A stretch of 64,000 bases of DNA from an uncultured Clostridia bacterium (GTDB lineage: Bacteria; Bacillota; Clostridia; Christensenellales; CAG-138), in contig CALVWJ010000005.1 of assembly GCA_944366945.1 (NCBI GenBank), positions 62,001 to 126,000 on the forward strand, written 5' to 3'. The position numbers and the translations under genes were made by a program. The notes below the pieces were generated by a model that saw only the letters and a program-made list of their open reading frames with translations, searched no databases and was not told the origin of the DNA. Shown piece after piece: positions 17,605 to 27,460 of the stretch (its first letter is position 1; every line of letters starts with the position of its first letter).

Positions 17605-20600
17605 TGGCGGCGCCGGTCACATTCCTCGCGGGGCGCGCAGGCAGCGGAAAGAGCCGCTTGATCCGGGAAGAGATTGCCGCGCTTTGCGCGCGCGGCGAAA
17701 CCGTTGCGCTGATCGTGCCCGAACAGTTTACCTTTGAAACCGAGCGCGAGCTTGCGGCCGCCCTTCCGGGCGGCCTCATGCAGGCGTCGGTTTTTTCGTT
17801 TACCTCGCTGGCGCAGCGCGTGCTGCGCGAAACCGGGGAACGCACGGTATTCCTTTCCCGCCAGGGCCGCAGGATGGTAATCCGCAAAACGGCGGAAGAG
17901 GAAGCCGCGCATTTGACGGCATTTTCTTCCGTTTTCACGCGCGCCGGCTTTGCGGAGCAATGCGATGCATTCTTTACCCAATGCAAGCGCTTCAACATCG
18001 CGCCAGAGCAGCTTCTCGATGCTGCAAAGCGTCTCCCCGGCGGCACGCCCTTTCAAGCCAAGCTTTCCGACCTTGCGCTTCTGTATGCACGTTCGGAGGC
18101 CTATCTTTCCGGGCGCAGCATGGATGCTTCGGACGCGTTTGCAGCGCTCTGCGCGCGGCTGCCCCGCTCCTTCCTTGCAGGTCAAGCCGTAATCATCGAC
18201 GGGTTTGACCTCATTTCCGAACAGCTTTACGATGTGATCGCCGCGCTCATGGGGTGCGCCGGCTCGCTTACGATCTCCCTGCGCGTGGATCTTGCGCCGG
18301 ATTGCCGGGATCAAGCCGTGTTTGAAGCCGAGCGCCGACTGTTCACACGCCTTCTGGCCATTGCACGTGCACAGGGATGCTCCACGCACACCGTGCGCCT
18401 GCCAAAGCCCGGTCCGCATGAAGACCCCAAAAAGCGCGCGCACCCTGCGCTCCGGCATCTGGAACACGAAGCGTTCGCTTACCCGTTTTTGCCTTATACG
18501 GGGCAAGATGCCGCAGAGGCCATATCGCTTTACGCCGGCACGAGCCGCACCGCCGAAGCGGAAGCCGTTGCAGATGCCATTCTTGCTGCGGCGGACCGCG
18601 GCCTGCGCTACCGGGATATGGCAGTGATCGCCACGGACCTCAACGCATACATCAACCCCGTGAGCCGCGCGTTGCGGGCCCGCGGAATCCCCTTTTTTAC
18701 GGATGCGAAGCACCCGCTCGCGGGCTATGCCGCAGCGCGGCTCATTGTGCACGCCCTTTGCGCAGCTTCCCGCGCTTTCCGCCAGGCGGATGTGCTGGAG
18801 GTGGCAAAAACCGGCCTTGCAGGCGTTCTGCCGGAGGATGTGGAGGAATTCGAGCTCTATGTGCTGCGTTACGGCATGCGCGGCAACCTTTTAACCACCC
18901 CCTTTGCGCGGGGCGAGGTGCCGCCTGCCGCAGAGCGGGCACGTGCCGCGCTGATGCCGCCGCTCATGGAGCTGCGCGCGCGCCTTGCAGGCGCTGCGTC
19001 CGCCCGCGCAAAAACGGAAGCGCTTTACGCGTACCTCTGCACGCTCGACGTGCGCGGCCAGCTTTCCGCGGAAGCGGAACGGCTGCGCGGTGAAGGCCGA
19101 TTTGCGCTGATGGAAGAATGCGCGCAGGTCTATAACATGCTCATGGAGCTTTTTACGCAGATGCATGCGATCCTAGGCGATGCGCGCATCTCCACGGAGC
19201 GTTACATCGCCGTGCTGCAGGAGGGACTTTCCACCTACGAAGTCGGCGTAATCCCCACTACCGCGGACCAGGTGCTTTTTGGCAGCCTGGGCCGGACGCG
19301 GGCGCGCAGCGTTTCCGCATTGTTCGTGTTGGGCGCAGTGGAAGGTATCTTCCCCGCACATGTGCGCGATGACGGCATGATCGACGATGACGAGCTCGCG
19401 CAGCTCAGCGCCCTCGGCCTGCCACCGCTCCCATCCACGCGCGAACGCACGGATAAGGAGCTTACGGACGTTTATGGTGCGATCGCGCGGCCGAGCCGGT
19501 TCCTTTATCTTTCCTATCCGCTGGGCGCAGGTGCGGAGGCCGCTATCCCATGCAGTTTAATCGACCGCATCCTTACCATGTTCCCCGAAATCAAAACGGG
19601 CACGGACCTTGCTCCAGCGCCGCCGTGCTCCGCGGAAAGCGGTTTTTCCAGGCTCGTTTCCGGCCTCCGCGCCGGGGTGGATGAAGGCGCGCTCAGCGAA
19701 GAAACGCGCACGCTTTATGCAGTCTTTGCATCTGCGCCGGAATACGCGGCGCGCCTTGCACAGGCGGAAGCGGCGCTCTTCCACCGGGCCTCGCCCGAGC
19801 CCTTCGGGCAGGAGCTCGCCGCTGCGCTTTACGGCGCACCGCTTTCGGGCAGCGCAACGCGGCTTGAAACGTTCAATGCCTGCCCGTTCAAGCATTTTGC
19901 GCGCTATGGCCTGCGCATTGAAGCGCCGCGCGAATACCGCGAGCGCCGGGCAGATGAAGGCGCCTTCTGCCATGAAGCGCTTGCGCGGTTCACCGAACGG
20001 CTCATCGCCTGCAATCTGCCCCCCGCGGAACTTTCTGAAGAACGGATCGAAGCGCTGCTCGACGAGATCCTTCCCCCTCTCATCGCAGAGCACAACAACG
20101 GCGTGCTGATGGACACGGCGCGGATGCGCGCCCTCTGCGCGCGGCTGGTGCGCCGCGTAAAGGAAACCGCGCACGCCATCGTGCGCCAGCTCGCCGCGGG
20201 GCGTTTTTCCGCCTCTGCCTGCGAGGTGGAGTTCGGCCCCGGCAAACCCTTCCCGCCCATTGAGCTCGCCCTTTCCGGCGGTGCGCGCTGCCTTCTTTCT
20301 GGCAAGATCGACCGGCTGGACAGCTTTACCGATGCTGCCGGGATGCGCTTCCTCCGGGTGGTCGATTACAAGACCGGCGCGGCAAAATTTGACGCTTCCG
20401 ATCTTTATTATGGGCTCAAGCTGCAACTTCCGCTTTATCTTGCCGCCGTTACCGCAGCGGATCAAGGCGCGGGGCGTGCGCGGCCTGCCGGTTTTTATTA
20501 CCTGCCCGTAAAAACCCCCGTGCTCGAAGAATGCGTTTCGGGCGATGCACTGCTCGACGAGGTGCAAAAGGCGTTCCGCCTCTCGGGTATCTCGCTCAAC

Positions 20601-20924
20601 GATGGCGCGCTGCTCGAAGCGGGGGGCGGCGCCGCAGTGCTTGCTCTGCGAAGCACCAACAATGTGCCGCCAGATGCGCTCGCGCAAATTGAAGCGTTCG
20701 CGCGCACAAAAGCCGCGCAAACAGCGGAAGCAGTACGGGCAGGGCACGCAGAGGCTGCACCCTACCGCAAGGACAAGCAGGACACCGCCTGCCGGCGCTG
20801 CGATTATGCGAGCGTCTGCGGGTTTGACCCCGCGCTGCCGGGCTGCACATACCGCACCGTGCACCGGGTAAAGCTGGAAGCGCTTTGGAAGGAGGTGGAG
20901 CATGAAGAACCAGTGGACAAATGA
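17604..20924 (+). CDS. addB: ATP-dependent helicase/nuclease subunit B
   Basis: An 1106-residue AddB-type protein, partner of AddA in processing double-strand breaks for recombination. A Walker A loop (LAGRAGSGKS) opens the protein. The C-terminal third is a PD-(D/E)XK nuclease with VVDYKTG. Four cysteines flank it as in the AddB iron-sulphur staple: one in FNACPFKHF and three in TACRRCDYASVCGF. Start and stop overlap thpR and addA respectively, so all three genes are coupled. Length is within the usual 1,100-1,200. Confidence 0.95.
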   Translation: MAAPVTFLAGRAGSGKSRLIREEIAALCARGETVALIVPEQFTFETERELAAALPGGLMQASVFSFTSLAQRVLRETGERTVFLSRQGRRMVIRKTAEEEAAHLTAFSSVFTRAGFAEQCDAFFTQCKRFNIAPEQLLDAAKRLPGGTPFQAKLSDLALLYARSEAYLSGRSMDASDAFAALCARLPRSFLAGQAVIIDGFDLISEQLYDVIAALMGCAGSLTISLRVDLAPDCRDQAVFEAERRLFTRLLAIARAQGCSTHTVRLPKPGPHEDPKKRAHPALRHLEHEAFAYPFLPYTGQDAAEAISLYAGTSRTAEAEAVADAILAAADRGLRYRDMAVIATDLNAYINPVSRALRARGIPFFTDAKHPLAGYAAARLIVHALCAASRAFRQADVLEVAKTGLAGVLPEDVEEFELYVLRYGMRGNLLTTPFARGEVPPAAERARAALMPPLMELRARLAGAASARAKTEALYAYLCTLDVRGQLSAEAERLRGEGRFALMEECAQVYNMLMELFTQMHAILGDARISTERYIAVLQEGLSTYEVGVIPTTADQVLFGSLGRTRARSVSALFVLGAVEGIFPAHVRDDGMIDDDELAQLSALGLPPLPSTRERTDKELTDVYGAIARPSRFLYLSYPLGAGAEAAIPCSLIDRILTMFPEIKTGTDLAPAPPCSAESGFSRLVSGLRAGVDEGALSEETRTLYAVFASAPEYAARLAQAEAALFHRASPEPFGQELAAALYGAPLSGSATRLETFNACPFKHFARYGLRIEAPREYRERRADEGAFCHEALARFTERLIACNLPPAELSEERIEALLDEILPPLIAEHNNGVLMDTARMRALCARLVRRVKETAHAIVRQLAAGRFSASACEVEFGPGKPFPPIELALSGGARCLLSGKIDRLDSFTDAAGMRFLRVVDYKTGAAKFDASDLYYGLKLQLPLYLAAVTAADQGAGRARPAGFYYLPVKTPVLEECVSGDALLDEVQKAFRLSGISLNDGALLEAGGGAAVLALRSTNNVPPDALAQIEAFARTKAAQTAEAVRAGHAEAAPYRKDKQDTACRRCDYASVCGFDPALPGCTYRTVHRVKLEALWKEVEHEEPVDK

Positions 20925-23900
20925 GCAGCGCCGCGCGATCGAGGCGGATGGGAACCTGCTCGTTTCCGCTGCCGCAGGCTCTGGGAAGACCGCCGTTTTA
21001 ACCGAGCGTTTCGTGCGCCTGGTTGCGCAGGGGGCTTCCGTAAGCGAATTTCTTTGCGTTACCTTTACCAATGCAGCGGCAGCCGAAATGAAAAAGCGTG
21101 TAGAGGCCGGGCTTCTCGCCGCAGCGGAAAACGCGCCGAACGAGCAGGCGCGCGCCCGGCTTCATGCTGCCGCCCGCGATGCTGCGCGCGCAAATATTTC
21201 CACGCTCCACGCCTTCTGCACAGAGGTGCTGCACCGCCATTTCCATGAAGCCGGGCTGGATCCTGCCTTCCGCGTGGCGGATGATGCGGAAGCGCGGGTG
21301 ATGAAGCAGGAGGCTTGGGATGAAATTGCGGAAGAGCGCTATGCCGAAGAGGGCGGCCGCTTTTCCGCGCTCATGGATGCGCTGGGCGGCAATGAAGCGT
21401 ATGCAGCCGAATTGATCCTCTCCCTCTATGGGTTTGCCCTTGCCCAACCGGAACCGCTGTCCTGGTTGGAACATGCCACAGAACAATATCGCGCTACGCC
21501 GGAGACGCTCGCAGCTTCCCCTGCGGTTTTGGAGCTTCTTCATCGCAACCGCCAGACGCTTGCGGCGGCGGCGGATCGCCTGCAGGGCATGCGGGATCTC
21601 GTTGCAGAAAAAGCGCCAAAGCTTGCCGCGCACCTGGATGAGGAAATTTTGATCGCGCGCGGGCTGCTGCTCCATGAAACGCGCGACGCTTATGCCGCTG
21701 CGCTTGCAAGCGCCGAAAAAGCAAGCTCAAAAGCCTCCTGGAAAGGGCTGGAGCCGGAAGAACGCAAGGCCGTTGAGGCGGCGCGCAAAAAGCTGCGGGA
21801 TACGATTGAAGCGCAGAAGCAGGCTTATGCCGTGCCGCTTTCCGTGGAAGCTGAACGCTTGCAGGCGCAATACCCGCTTATGCGGGAACTCTATGAAACC
21901 ATTGCTGCGCTGGATGCACGCTATGCTGCGCAAAAGGCCGACCGCTCGGTGATCGACTATTCCGATATGGAACACAAGGTGCTCCGCCTGTTTCAAAACG
22001 AGGCAATCGCGGGGGAATACCGCCGCCGTTTCCGCTATGTTTTCATGGATGAATATCAAGACACCAACCCTGTTCAAGAGCAGATCATCTCCGCCATCCT
22101 GCGGGAGGATGGGCTGTTTCTTGTAGGGGATGTAAAGCAGTCGATCTACCGTTTCCGCATGGCCGAGCCGCGCCTGTTTATGGACCGCTATGCCCGCTAC
22201 AAAGCCGGCCAGGGCGGCGCATGCCTCAACCTCAACGCAAATTTCCGCAGCGCCTCGGCCGTGGTCAACGCTGTGAACGCGGTATTCTCGCGGATCATGA
22301 CAGCAGAGGCGGCAGAAATCGAATACGATGCGTCGGCGGTGCTCGTACAAGGGCGCACGGCAGGGGGCGCACCCGGCGGTGTGGAGTTGCTACTTGCAGA
22401 TATGGCGGATCGCTTCGCTTTGGATGCAGCGGAAGAAGAAACACTGCAAGAGGACGCGCAGGAAGAGGAGGACCGGCCGGACGCCGTGGCGCTCGAAGCG
22501 GCCATGGCAGCTGAGCGCATCCATGCCTTAATGGAAACGGAGCGCATTATCGACCGGGAAACCGGAGCGGAGCGGCCTTTGCGTTTTTCCGATTTTGCGG
22601 TGCTCCTGCGCTCTCACAGGGGTGTGGCCGAGCTTTGGACAGAAGCGCTCGCGCTTGCCGGCATCCCCGCCTATGCGGAGCTTACGGGCGGTTTTTTCGA
22701 GGCGGTGGAGGTGCGCATTTTTCTCGAACTTCTGCGCGTGATCGATAACCGGCGGCGGGATATTTCGCTCGCTGCCGTGCTGCGCTCCCCCATCGGCGGC
22801 TTTACGACGGAAGAAATCGCGCAGCTGCGCGCCACCTATGGCCGGGATGCGGCGGGTGCGCAGCTTGCATGCGTGGACTCCCTGGCGCAGGCCGCGCATT
22901 ATGATACGCCTCTTGGCGCAAAAGCGAAGGCCATGCTGCAGAAGCTTGATGCATGGCGCGCGCTTTCTCGCCTTTTAAGCGTGGAAGAGCTTTGCGGCTA
23001 CCTGCTGGATGAAACGGGATATGCTTCGTTTTGCAGGGCTTTGCCTGGAGGGAAACAGCGAGCAGCAAACCTCAATGCGCTTGTGGAGCGCGCAAGGCTC
23101 TACGAGCAAAGCGGCGTGCGCGGCCTTTCCGCCTTCCTCGCCTTCATGGATAAGATCGTGAGCACCGGTACTCTCGGCGCTGCACAAACGGCCGGCGCAG
23201 ATGTTGTGCGCGTAATGAGCGTGCATCGCAGCAAAGGGTTGGAATTCCCTGTGGTCATCCTGGCAGGCCTTGCGCGGCCTTTCAACCGCGCGGCGCTCTC
23301 TGCCCCCATTTCAGCAGATGGCCTGCTGGGCGTGGGCGCAAAGCTCACGGAAGGCATTTTTAAACGGGAAACGCTTTTTCGGCGCGCCATCGCAGCGCGC
23401 TCTGCCGCAAAGGATCTTGCAGAGGAAATGCGGGTGCTCTATGTTGCCATGACCCGCGCGCGCGAGCGCTTGATCCTGCTTGCGGCGCTCCCGGATGCGG
23501 AGCGCACCGTGCGCGAAGCAGCGCTTCCTTTGAGCCCCGCGCGCGTTTCCGCGGCCCGGAGCTTTGCCGAGTGGATCCTTGGTGCGGTGCTCGCAACGGA
23601 GGATGGCGATGGCCTGCGCAAGCGGTACGGCCTTCCCTGGAAGAAAACCGCACCGGGCGGATGGATGCAGGTTTCCGTGCGGCCAGCTGTAGGCAGCACG
23701 TTGCTGGACGGGCGCCTCACGCAGGATGCATATGCGCGCTTTGCCCTTAAGGCGCGCGCGGAAGGGAGCATGCGCCCGGCGTGGTTGGACCGGCAATATG
23801 CATATGAAGCGGCCACCACGCTCCCAAGCCGCGTAACTGTGACCGGCCTTGCCGGGCATGAAATCACCATGGCGGAAGCGCCTGCCTTTGTGGAAACGGA

Positions 23901-24420
23901 CAGGCGCCTTTGTGCGGCCGAGCGCGGCACAGCCGTCCATGCGCTGCTGCGCGCCATCGCTTTGCGCCCGCATACGGCGCAAAGCGTCACGGCGGAAATT
24001 GCGCGCCTTCAAAGCGAAGGGATATTAAGCGCGGCGGAGGCGGAAGCCATCTCCCCAGCACGCATTGCGGCATTCTTTGCTTCGCCGCTTGGCAAGAGGC
24101 TCTCTGCCGCAACCATGGTGCGCCGCGAGCTCGAATTCAACTACCGCGTGAGCGCCCGCCACCTTCTGGGCGTGGACACGGATGAGCCGATCCTGCTGCA
24201 GGGTGTGATCGATTGCTGTTTCTTAGAGGGCGGCACCTGGGTGCTGCTGGATTATAAAACCGATTTTGTGGCGCCGGGCACGCTGCCCGAAGAAGCCGCC
24301 GCGAAGCATGCGCGTCAAGTTTCCCTGTATGCAGAGGCGCTTGCCGCGCTCACGGGCACGCCCGTGGGCGAAGCCTATGTATGTTTGATCGGCATCGGCG
24401 CGAATGTGCGGCTCTTATAA
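20902..24420 (+). CDS. addA: ATP-dependent helicase/nuclease subunit A
   Basis: An 1172-residue UvrD/Rep-type helicase with a C-terminal nuclease. Visible motifs: Q motif WTNEQRRAIE, Walker A AAAGSGKTAVL, motif II MDEYQDTN, motif IV region SIYRFR, motif VI region YVAMTRARERL, and nuclease motif LLDYKTDF near residue 1115. With AddB it resects DNA ends until a Chi-type signal. The start overlaps addB by 23 bp and has GGAGGTGGAGC before it. Confidence 0.96.
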   Translation: MKNQWTNEQRRAIEADGNLLVSAAAGSGKTAVLTERFVRLVAQGASVSEFLCVTFTNAAAAEMKKRVEAGLLAAAENAPNEQARARLHAAARDAARANISTLHAFCTEVLHRHFHEAGLDPAFRVADDAEARVMKQEAWDEIAEERYAEEGGRFSALMDALGGNEAYAAELILSLYGFALAQPEPLSWLEHATEQYRATPETLAASPAVLELLHRNRQTLAAAADRLQGMRDLVAEKAPKLAAHLDEEILIARGLLLHETRDAYAAALASAEKASSKASWKGLEPEERKAVEAARKKLRDTIEAQKQAYAVPLSVEAERLQAQYPLMRELYETIAALDARYAAQKADRSVIDYSDMEHKVLRLFQNEAIAGEYRRRFRYVFMDEYQDTNPVQEQIISAILREDGLFLVGDVKQSIYRFRMAEPRLFMDRYARYKAGQGGACLNLNANFRSASAVVNAVNAVFSRIMTAEAAEIEYDASAVLVQGRTAGGAPGGVELLLADMADRFALDAAEEETLQEDAQEEEDRPDAVALEAAMAAERIHALMETERIIDRETGAERPLRFSDFAVLLRSHRGVAELWTEALALAGIPAYAELTGGFFEAVEVRIFLELLRVIDNRRRDISLAAVLRSPIGGFTTEEIAQLRATYGRDAAGAQLACVDSLAQAAHYDTPLGAKAKAMLQKLDAWRALSRLLSVEELCGYLLDETGYASFCRALPGGKQRAANLNALVERARLYEQSGVRGLSAFLAFMDKIVSTGTLGAAQTAGADVVRVMSVHRSKGLEFPVVILAGLARPFNRAALSAPISADGLLGVGAKLTEGIFKRETLFRRAIAARSAAKDLAEEMRVLYVAMTRARERLILLAALPDAERTVREAALPLSPARVSAARSFAEWILGAVLATEDGDGLRKRYGLPWKKTAPGGWMQVSVRPAVGSTLLDGRLTQDAYARFALKARAEGSMRPAWLDRQYAYEAATTLPSRVTVTGLAGHEITMAEAPAFVETDRRLCAAERGTAVHALLRAIALRPHTAQSVTAEIARLQSEGILSAAEAEAISPARIAAFFASPLGKRLSAATMVRRELEFNYRVSARHLLGVDTDEPILLQGVIDCCFLEGGTWVLLDYKTDFVAPGTLPEEAAAKHARQVSLYAEALAALTGTPVGEAYVCLIGIGANVRLL

Positions 24421-24446
24421 AATGGGAAATTTTGCGGCGCGCGCTT

Positions 24447-24475
24447 GACTTAAAGCACGCTTGAACCGCTATAAT
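24447..24475 (+). promoter_or_regulatory. Promoter of the DUF362 gene
   Basis: TTGACT and TATAAT about 19 bases apart (spacer longer than ideal), upstream of an AGGAG ribosome site and the start at 24516. Confidence 0.45.
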
Positions 24476-24515
24476 GACCTCGTCATTTCAAAACAACGAA
24501 CAGGAGCAAAACAGC

Positions 24516-25649
24516 ATGGAAAAAGCAAAGGTATATTTTACGGATTTTCGAACTGCTGCCTATGGCGATGGGCTGCCTTCCAAACTTAAAAAGCTCATTT
24601 ACAAGGCCGGGATCGGGCAGATCGACATGGACGGCAAATTCGTTGCCATCAAGCTGCATTTCGGCGAGCTTGGCAACATCAGCTATCTGCGCCCGAATTA
24701 TGCAAAGGCTGTGGCGGATGTTGTAAAAGAACTCGGCGGCAAGCCGTTTTTAACGGACTGCAACACCATGTATCCCGGCAGCCGGAAAAACGCGCTGGAG
24801 CACCTTTACTGCGCATGGGAAAACGGGTTTACGCCACTGACCGTTGGGTGCCCCATTCTAATCGGCGATGGCCTCAAGGGCACAGACGATGTTGCCGTGC
24901 CCGTGGAAGGCGGCGAATATGTGAAGGAAGCCAAGATCGGGCGTGCCGTTATGGATGCCGATGTATTCATCAGCCTTTCCCACTTCAAAGGCCATGAATC
25001 CACCGGTTTCGGCGGCGCAATCAAGAACATCGGCATGGGCTGCGGCTCCCGCGCAGGCAAAACGGAACAGCACTCCAACGGCAAGCCCAGCATCGATGCA
25101 TCGCTCTGCCGCGGTTGCCGCCGCTGCCGCCGCGAGTGCGCGAACGACGGCCTCGTTTTTAATGCGGAAACCGGCAAGATGACGGTGGATCTCACCCATT
25201 GCGTCGGCTGCGGGCGCTGCCTTGGCGCATGCAATTTCGACGCCATTCAGTTCACGGAGGATAATGCCGTGGAAGTGCTCAACTACCGCATGGCCGAATA
25301 TGCCAAAGCGGTCGTGGATGGCCGGCCGCATTTCCATATTTCCCTTGTGGTGGATGTTTCGCCTTATTGCGACTGCCACAGCGAAAACGATGCGCCCATC
25401 CTGCCCAACATCGGCATGTTCGCATCCTTTGACCCGCTTGCGCTCGATCAAGCCTGCGTAGATGCCTGCCTTGCAGCCACCCCCCTGCCCAACAGCAAGC
25501 TTACCGATAACATGGCGCGCGCCGACTTTGTGGATTATGGCGACCATTTCCGCAACACAACGCCGAAATCCGAATGGAAGGCCTGCCTTGCCCATGCGGA
25601 AAAGATCGGCCTTGGCACGCGGGAGTATGAGCTCGTGCGCATAAAATAA
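24516..25649 (+). CDS. DUF362 domain 4Fe-4S protein
   Basis: A 377-residue protein with an N-terminal DUF362 domain (residues 1-185, including SHFKGHESTGFGGAIKNIGMG). A two-cluster ferredoxin segment follows (CRGCRRCRREC and CVGCGRCLGAC, about residues 200-245), then a final conserved block that includes CDCHSENDAP. Proteins of this design occur widely in anaerobes; the reaction is not known, and electron transfer is inferred from the clusters. The start at 24516 is chosen from AGGAG; an earlier in-frame ATG at 24474 lies within the promoter. Two tandem terminators follow. Confidence 0.88.
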   Translation: MEKAKVYFTDFRTAAYGDGLPSKLKKLIYKAGIGQIDMDGKFVAIKLHFGELGNISYLRPNYAKAVADVVKELGGKPFLTDCNTMYPGSRKNALEHLYCAWENGFTPLTVGCPILIGDGLKGTDDVAVPVEGGEYVKEAKIGRAVMDADVFISLSHFKGHESTGFGGAIKNIGMGCGSRAGKTEQHSNGKPSIDASLCRGCRRCRRECANDGLVFNAETGKMTVDLTHCVGCGRCLGACNFDAIQFTEDNAVEVLNYRMAEYAKAVVDGRPHFHISLVVDVSPYCDCHSENDAPILPNIGMFASFDPLALDQACVDACLAATPLPNSKLTDNMARADFVDYGDHFRNTTPKSEWKACLAHAEKIGLGTREYELVRIK

Positions 25650-25667
25650 GCCCGTTGGAATCCACTT

Positions 25668-25701
25668 AGGGAAACGGCGGTAAGCCGTTTCCCTGTATTT
25701 A
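25668..25701 (+). terminator. First terminator after DUF362 gene
   Basis: AGGGAAACGGC pairs with GCCGTTTCCCT around five bases, followed by GTATTTATTTG. Confidence 0.75.
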
Positions 25702-25716
25702 TTTGCGCTTTTAAGC

Positions 25717-25749
25717 ACGCACAGGGACATATTGCCCTGTGCGTTTTTA
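25717..25749 (+). terminator. Second terminator after DUF362 gene
   Basis: ACGCACAGGG pairs with CCCTGTGCGT around an eight-base loop, followed by a run of T. Together with the hairpin at 25668 it insulates the restriction gene that follows. Confidence 0.85.
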
Positions 25750-25810
25750 TGCGGCTCTATCTGCTGTGGCCCGAAAACGGCTTGCATTTGCACATTTTCC
25801 CGATAATTTG

Positions 25811-25839
25811 TTGAAAAATTCGGGGCAATATGGTAAAAT
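25811..25839 (+). promoter_or_regulatory. Promoter of the HNH endonuclease gene
   Basis: TTGAAA and TAAAAT separated by 17 bases, with TGG before the minus-10. It lies 62 bases before the ATG at 25901. Confidence 0.6.
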
Positions 25840-25900
25840 ATTCCCACATTGGTAAAAATTGTAGAATTCTAGCACAGTATAACAGAAAGGATGTCGTTTC

Positions 25901-27037
25901 ATGATACGCGTAACTTCGAGCAATCTGCTTGCTTTCCTTCATGCTTATTTTGCTTCACTGGGCCTTGAACACGATGCAGCAGCTTTTTTGACTGCACACA
26001 ACTTTACCGCTGCCCTTGTGCTCAAGCTTCCAGCCGTATGCCTGGTTCCTCAAAATAAGCCTGCAACCTCCCGCAGCAAACAGACGCATATTCATGTAAC
26101 CGGCAGCAACCGCTACTTTTTCTTTGACCCAAAAGAAATCGCGGATGCAACCGCCTCAACCCCGGATTACGAACAGCCGCTCATGGTTTCCATGCAGAAT
26201 ATCCGTGCGCTGCACGGATCGGCGCTCACAGGCGATGCGCTCGAAATCACCCCATCTTCTACCATGGTCAAAATTGCCTATCGAGCCTCGCAGGAATCCC
26301 AAGTGCAAGTCAGCAAGCTTCGGATGGACGGCAGCAGTTTCATTGAATTGCGCAATGCGCTCTACGAAGATGACCTGTTGATCTTCCTTAAATATCGCAC
26401 AGGCAACCAAATGTTTGCGCTCGGCATACCGCGTAACTTCTATGCAGGCAGCTACACGTTCAGTGACGATCTTTTCGAAGGGTTGGAAAGCAAGGGGGCG
26501 GTCACGGTAAAAAATGCGTTGAGCGCCGTAAGCGAAGCATATGATGATGCGGCTGTCGTTGAAAGCGATGCCTCCATTGCGGATGCAGTATACCAGGATA
26601 TGGTAAACGCAGCCTCCCCCAGCATTACTGCCTATGTAGCAGAAAAATATATTCCCCCTACCTGGGCTGTAAATCACGGCAAGGAGCTGCGTCCGTCAAC
26701 CAACCCTGCCATTGGGAAGGAAGCAATCTGCGATGCCGGTTATTGCTGTGCTGTGGATGCAGCGCACCCCTCTTTTTTAAAGCCGGACGGAAGCCGCTAT
26801 ATGGAGGCACATCACCTTATCCCGCTGGGATTGCAGGCAAGCTTTGAAAACAAGCTCGATACAAAGGCAAACCTTGTGTCATTATGCCCCCTGTGCCATC
26901 GGCAGATCCATTATGGCAGGCCGGAGGAAGTTGCGCCCCTTCTCGCGCACCTCTATGCGGCGCGGGCAGAGCGCTTAAAGGAGAGCGGCCTTTCCATTAC
27001 ATTGGAACAGCTGCTTAGATTTTATGAGCTTTCTTAG
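25901..27037 (+). CDS. HNH restriction endonuclease (predicted)
   Basis: A 378-residue protein. Residues 1-270 are of unrecognised fold and probably carry DNA recognition. The C-terminal part is an HNH nuclease: CC in DAGYCCAVD, the EAHHLIPL histidines at 304-305, an N in KANLVSLC, and a zinc knuckle CPLCH (Cys329, Cys332) ending RQIHYG. An HNH nuclease beside two m5C methyltransferases fits a type II restriction enzyme. Two methyltransferases with one nuclease usually mean an asymmetric site modified on each strand by a different enzyme. It has its own promoter and converges on the methyltransferase operon. Lower GC than flanking genes suggests transfer. The target site cannot be read from sequence. 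Confidence 0.8.
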   Translation: MIRVTSSNLLAFLHAYFASLGLEHDAAAFLTAHNFTAALVLKLPAVCLVPQNKPATSRSKQTHIHVTGSNRYFFFDPKEIADATASTPDYEQPLMVSMQNIRALHGSALTGDALEITPSSTMVKIAYRASQESQVQVSKLRMDGSSFIELRNALYEDDLLIFLKYRTGNQMFALGIPRNFYAGSYTFSDDLFEGLESKGAVTVKNALSAVSEAYDDAAVVESDASIADAVYQDMVNAASPSITAYVAEKYIPPTWAVNHGKELRPSTNPAIGKEAICDAGYCCAVDAAHPSFLKPDGSRYMEAHHLIPLGLQASFENKLDTKANLVSLCPLCHRQIHYGRPEEVAPLLAHLYAARAERLKESGLSITLEQLLRFYELS

Positions 27038-27460
27038 CTTGCAGGGAGCGGTTTCAATCGGATTTCGTTTGCGGTCAATCCGCAAAACCCTGCGCAGCAA
27101 AAGTTCCCCTGCAGGATCCCGGATGCTGCCAAAGGAGTGGGGCAAGTGGTCATGCAGGCCACCCCTGCGCTTACCCTTTCGGGACGATTCACCGTGTGCT
27201 GCTAGATCCCGTGCAAACTTTCCAGGGCTGAAACCTCCCAAAGGCCTCCAACAGGCCGCAGCACGTTAACATACCCCTAACATCATTCGGCAGAATATGC
27301 TTCTGCTATCAATGGGCGGCAGGAATCTGTTCCTGCCACCCTTGGTTTACCAGAAGCCTGGCTTCGTTTTCAATTCTTCCGTTTTCCCGCCTGTTCGTTG
27401 CCGTTTGCAAAGCTTTCCCGCTTGGCGCAGCTCCGTTCGTGCTTACAGTCATCCCGGGGT
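27038..27460. other. 423-bp convergent spacer in the R-M locus
   Basis: No supported gene lies between the convergent endonuclease and methyltransferase ends. It contains AATCCGCAAAACCCTGC near 27078, a phrase repeated in other spacers, and a hairpin GGCAGGAA...TTCCTGCC at about 27315-27334. It may be remnant DNA from insertion of the island. Confidence 0.35.
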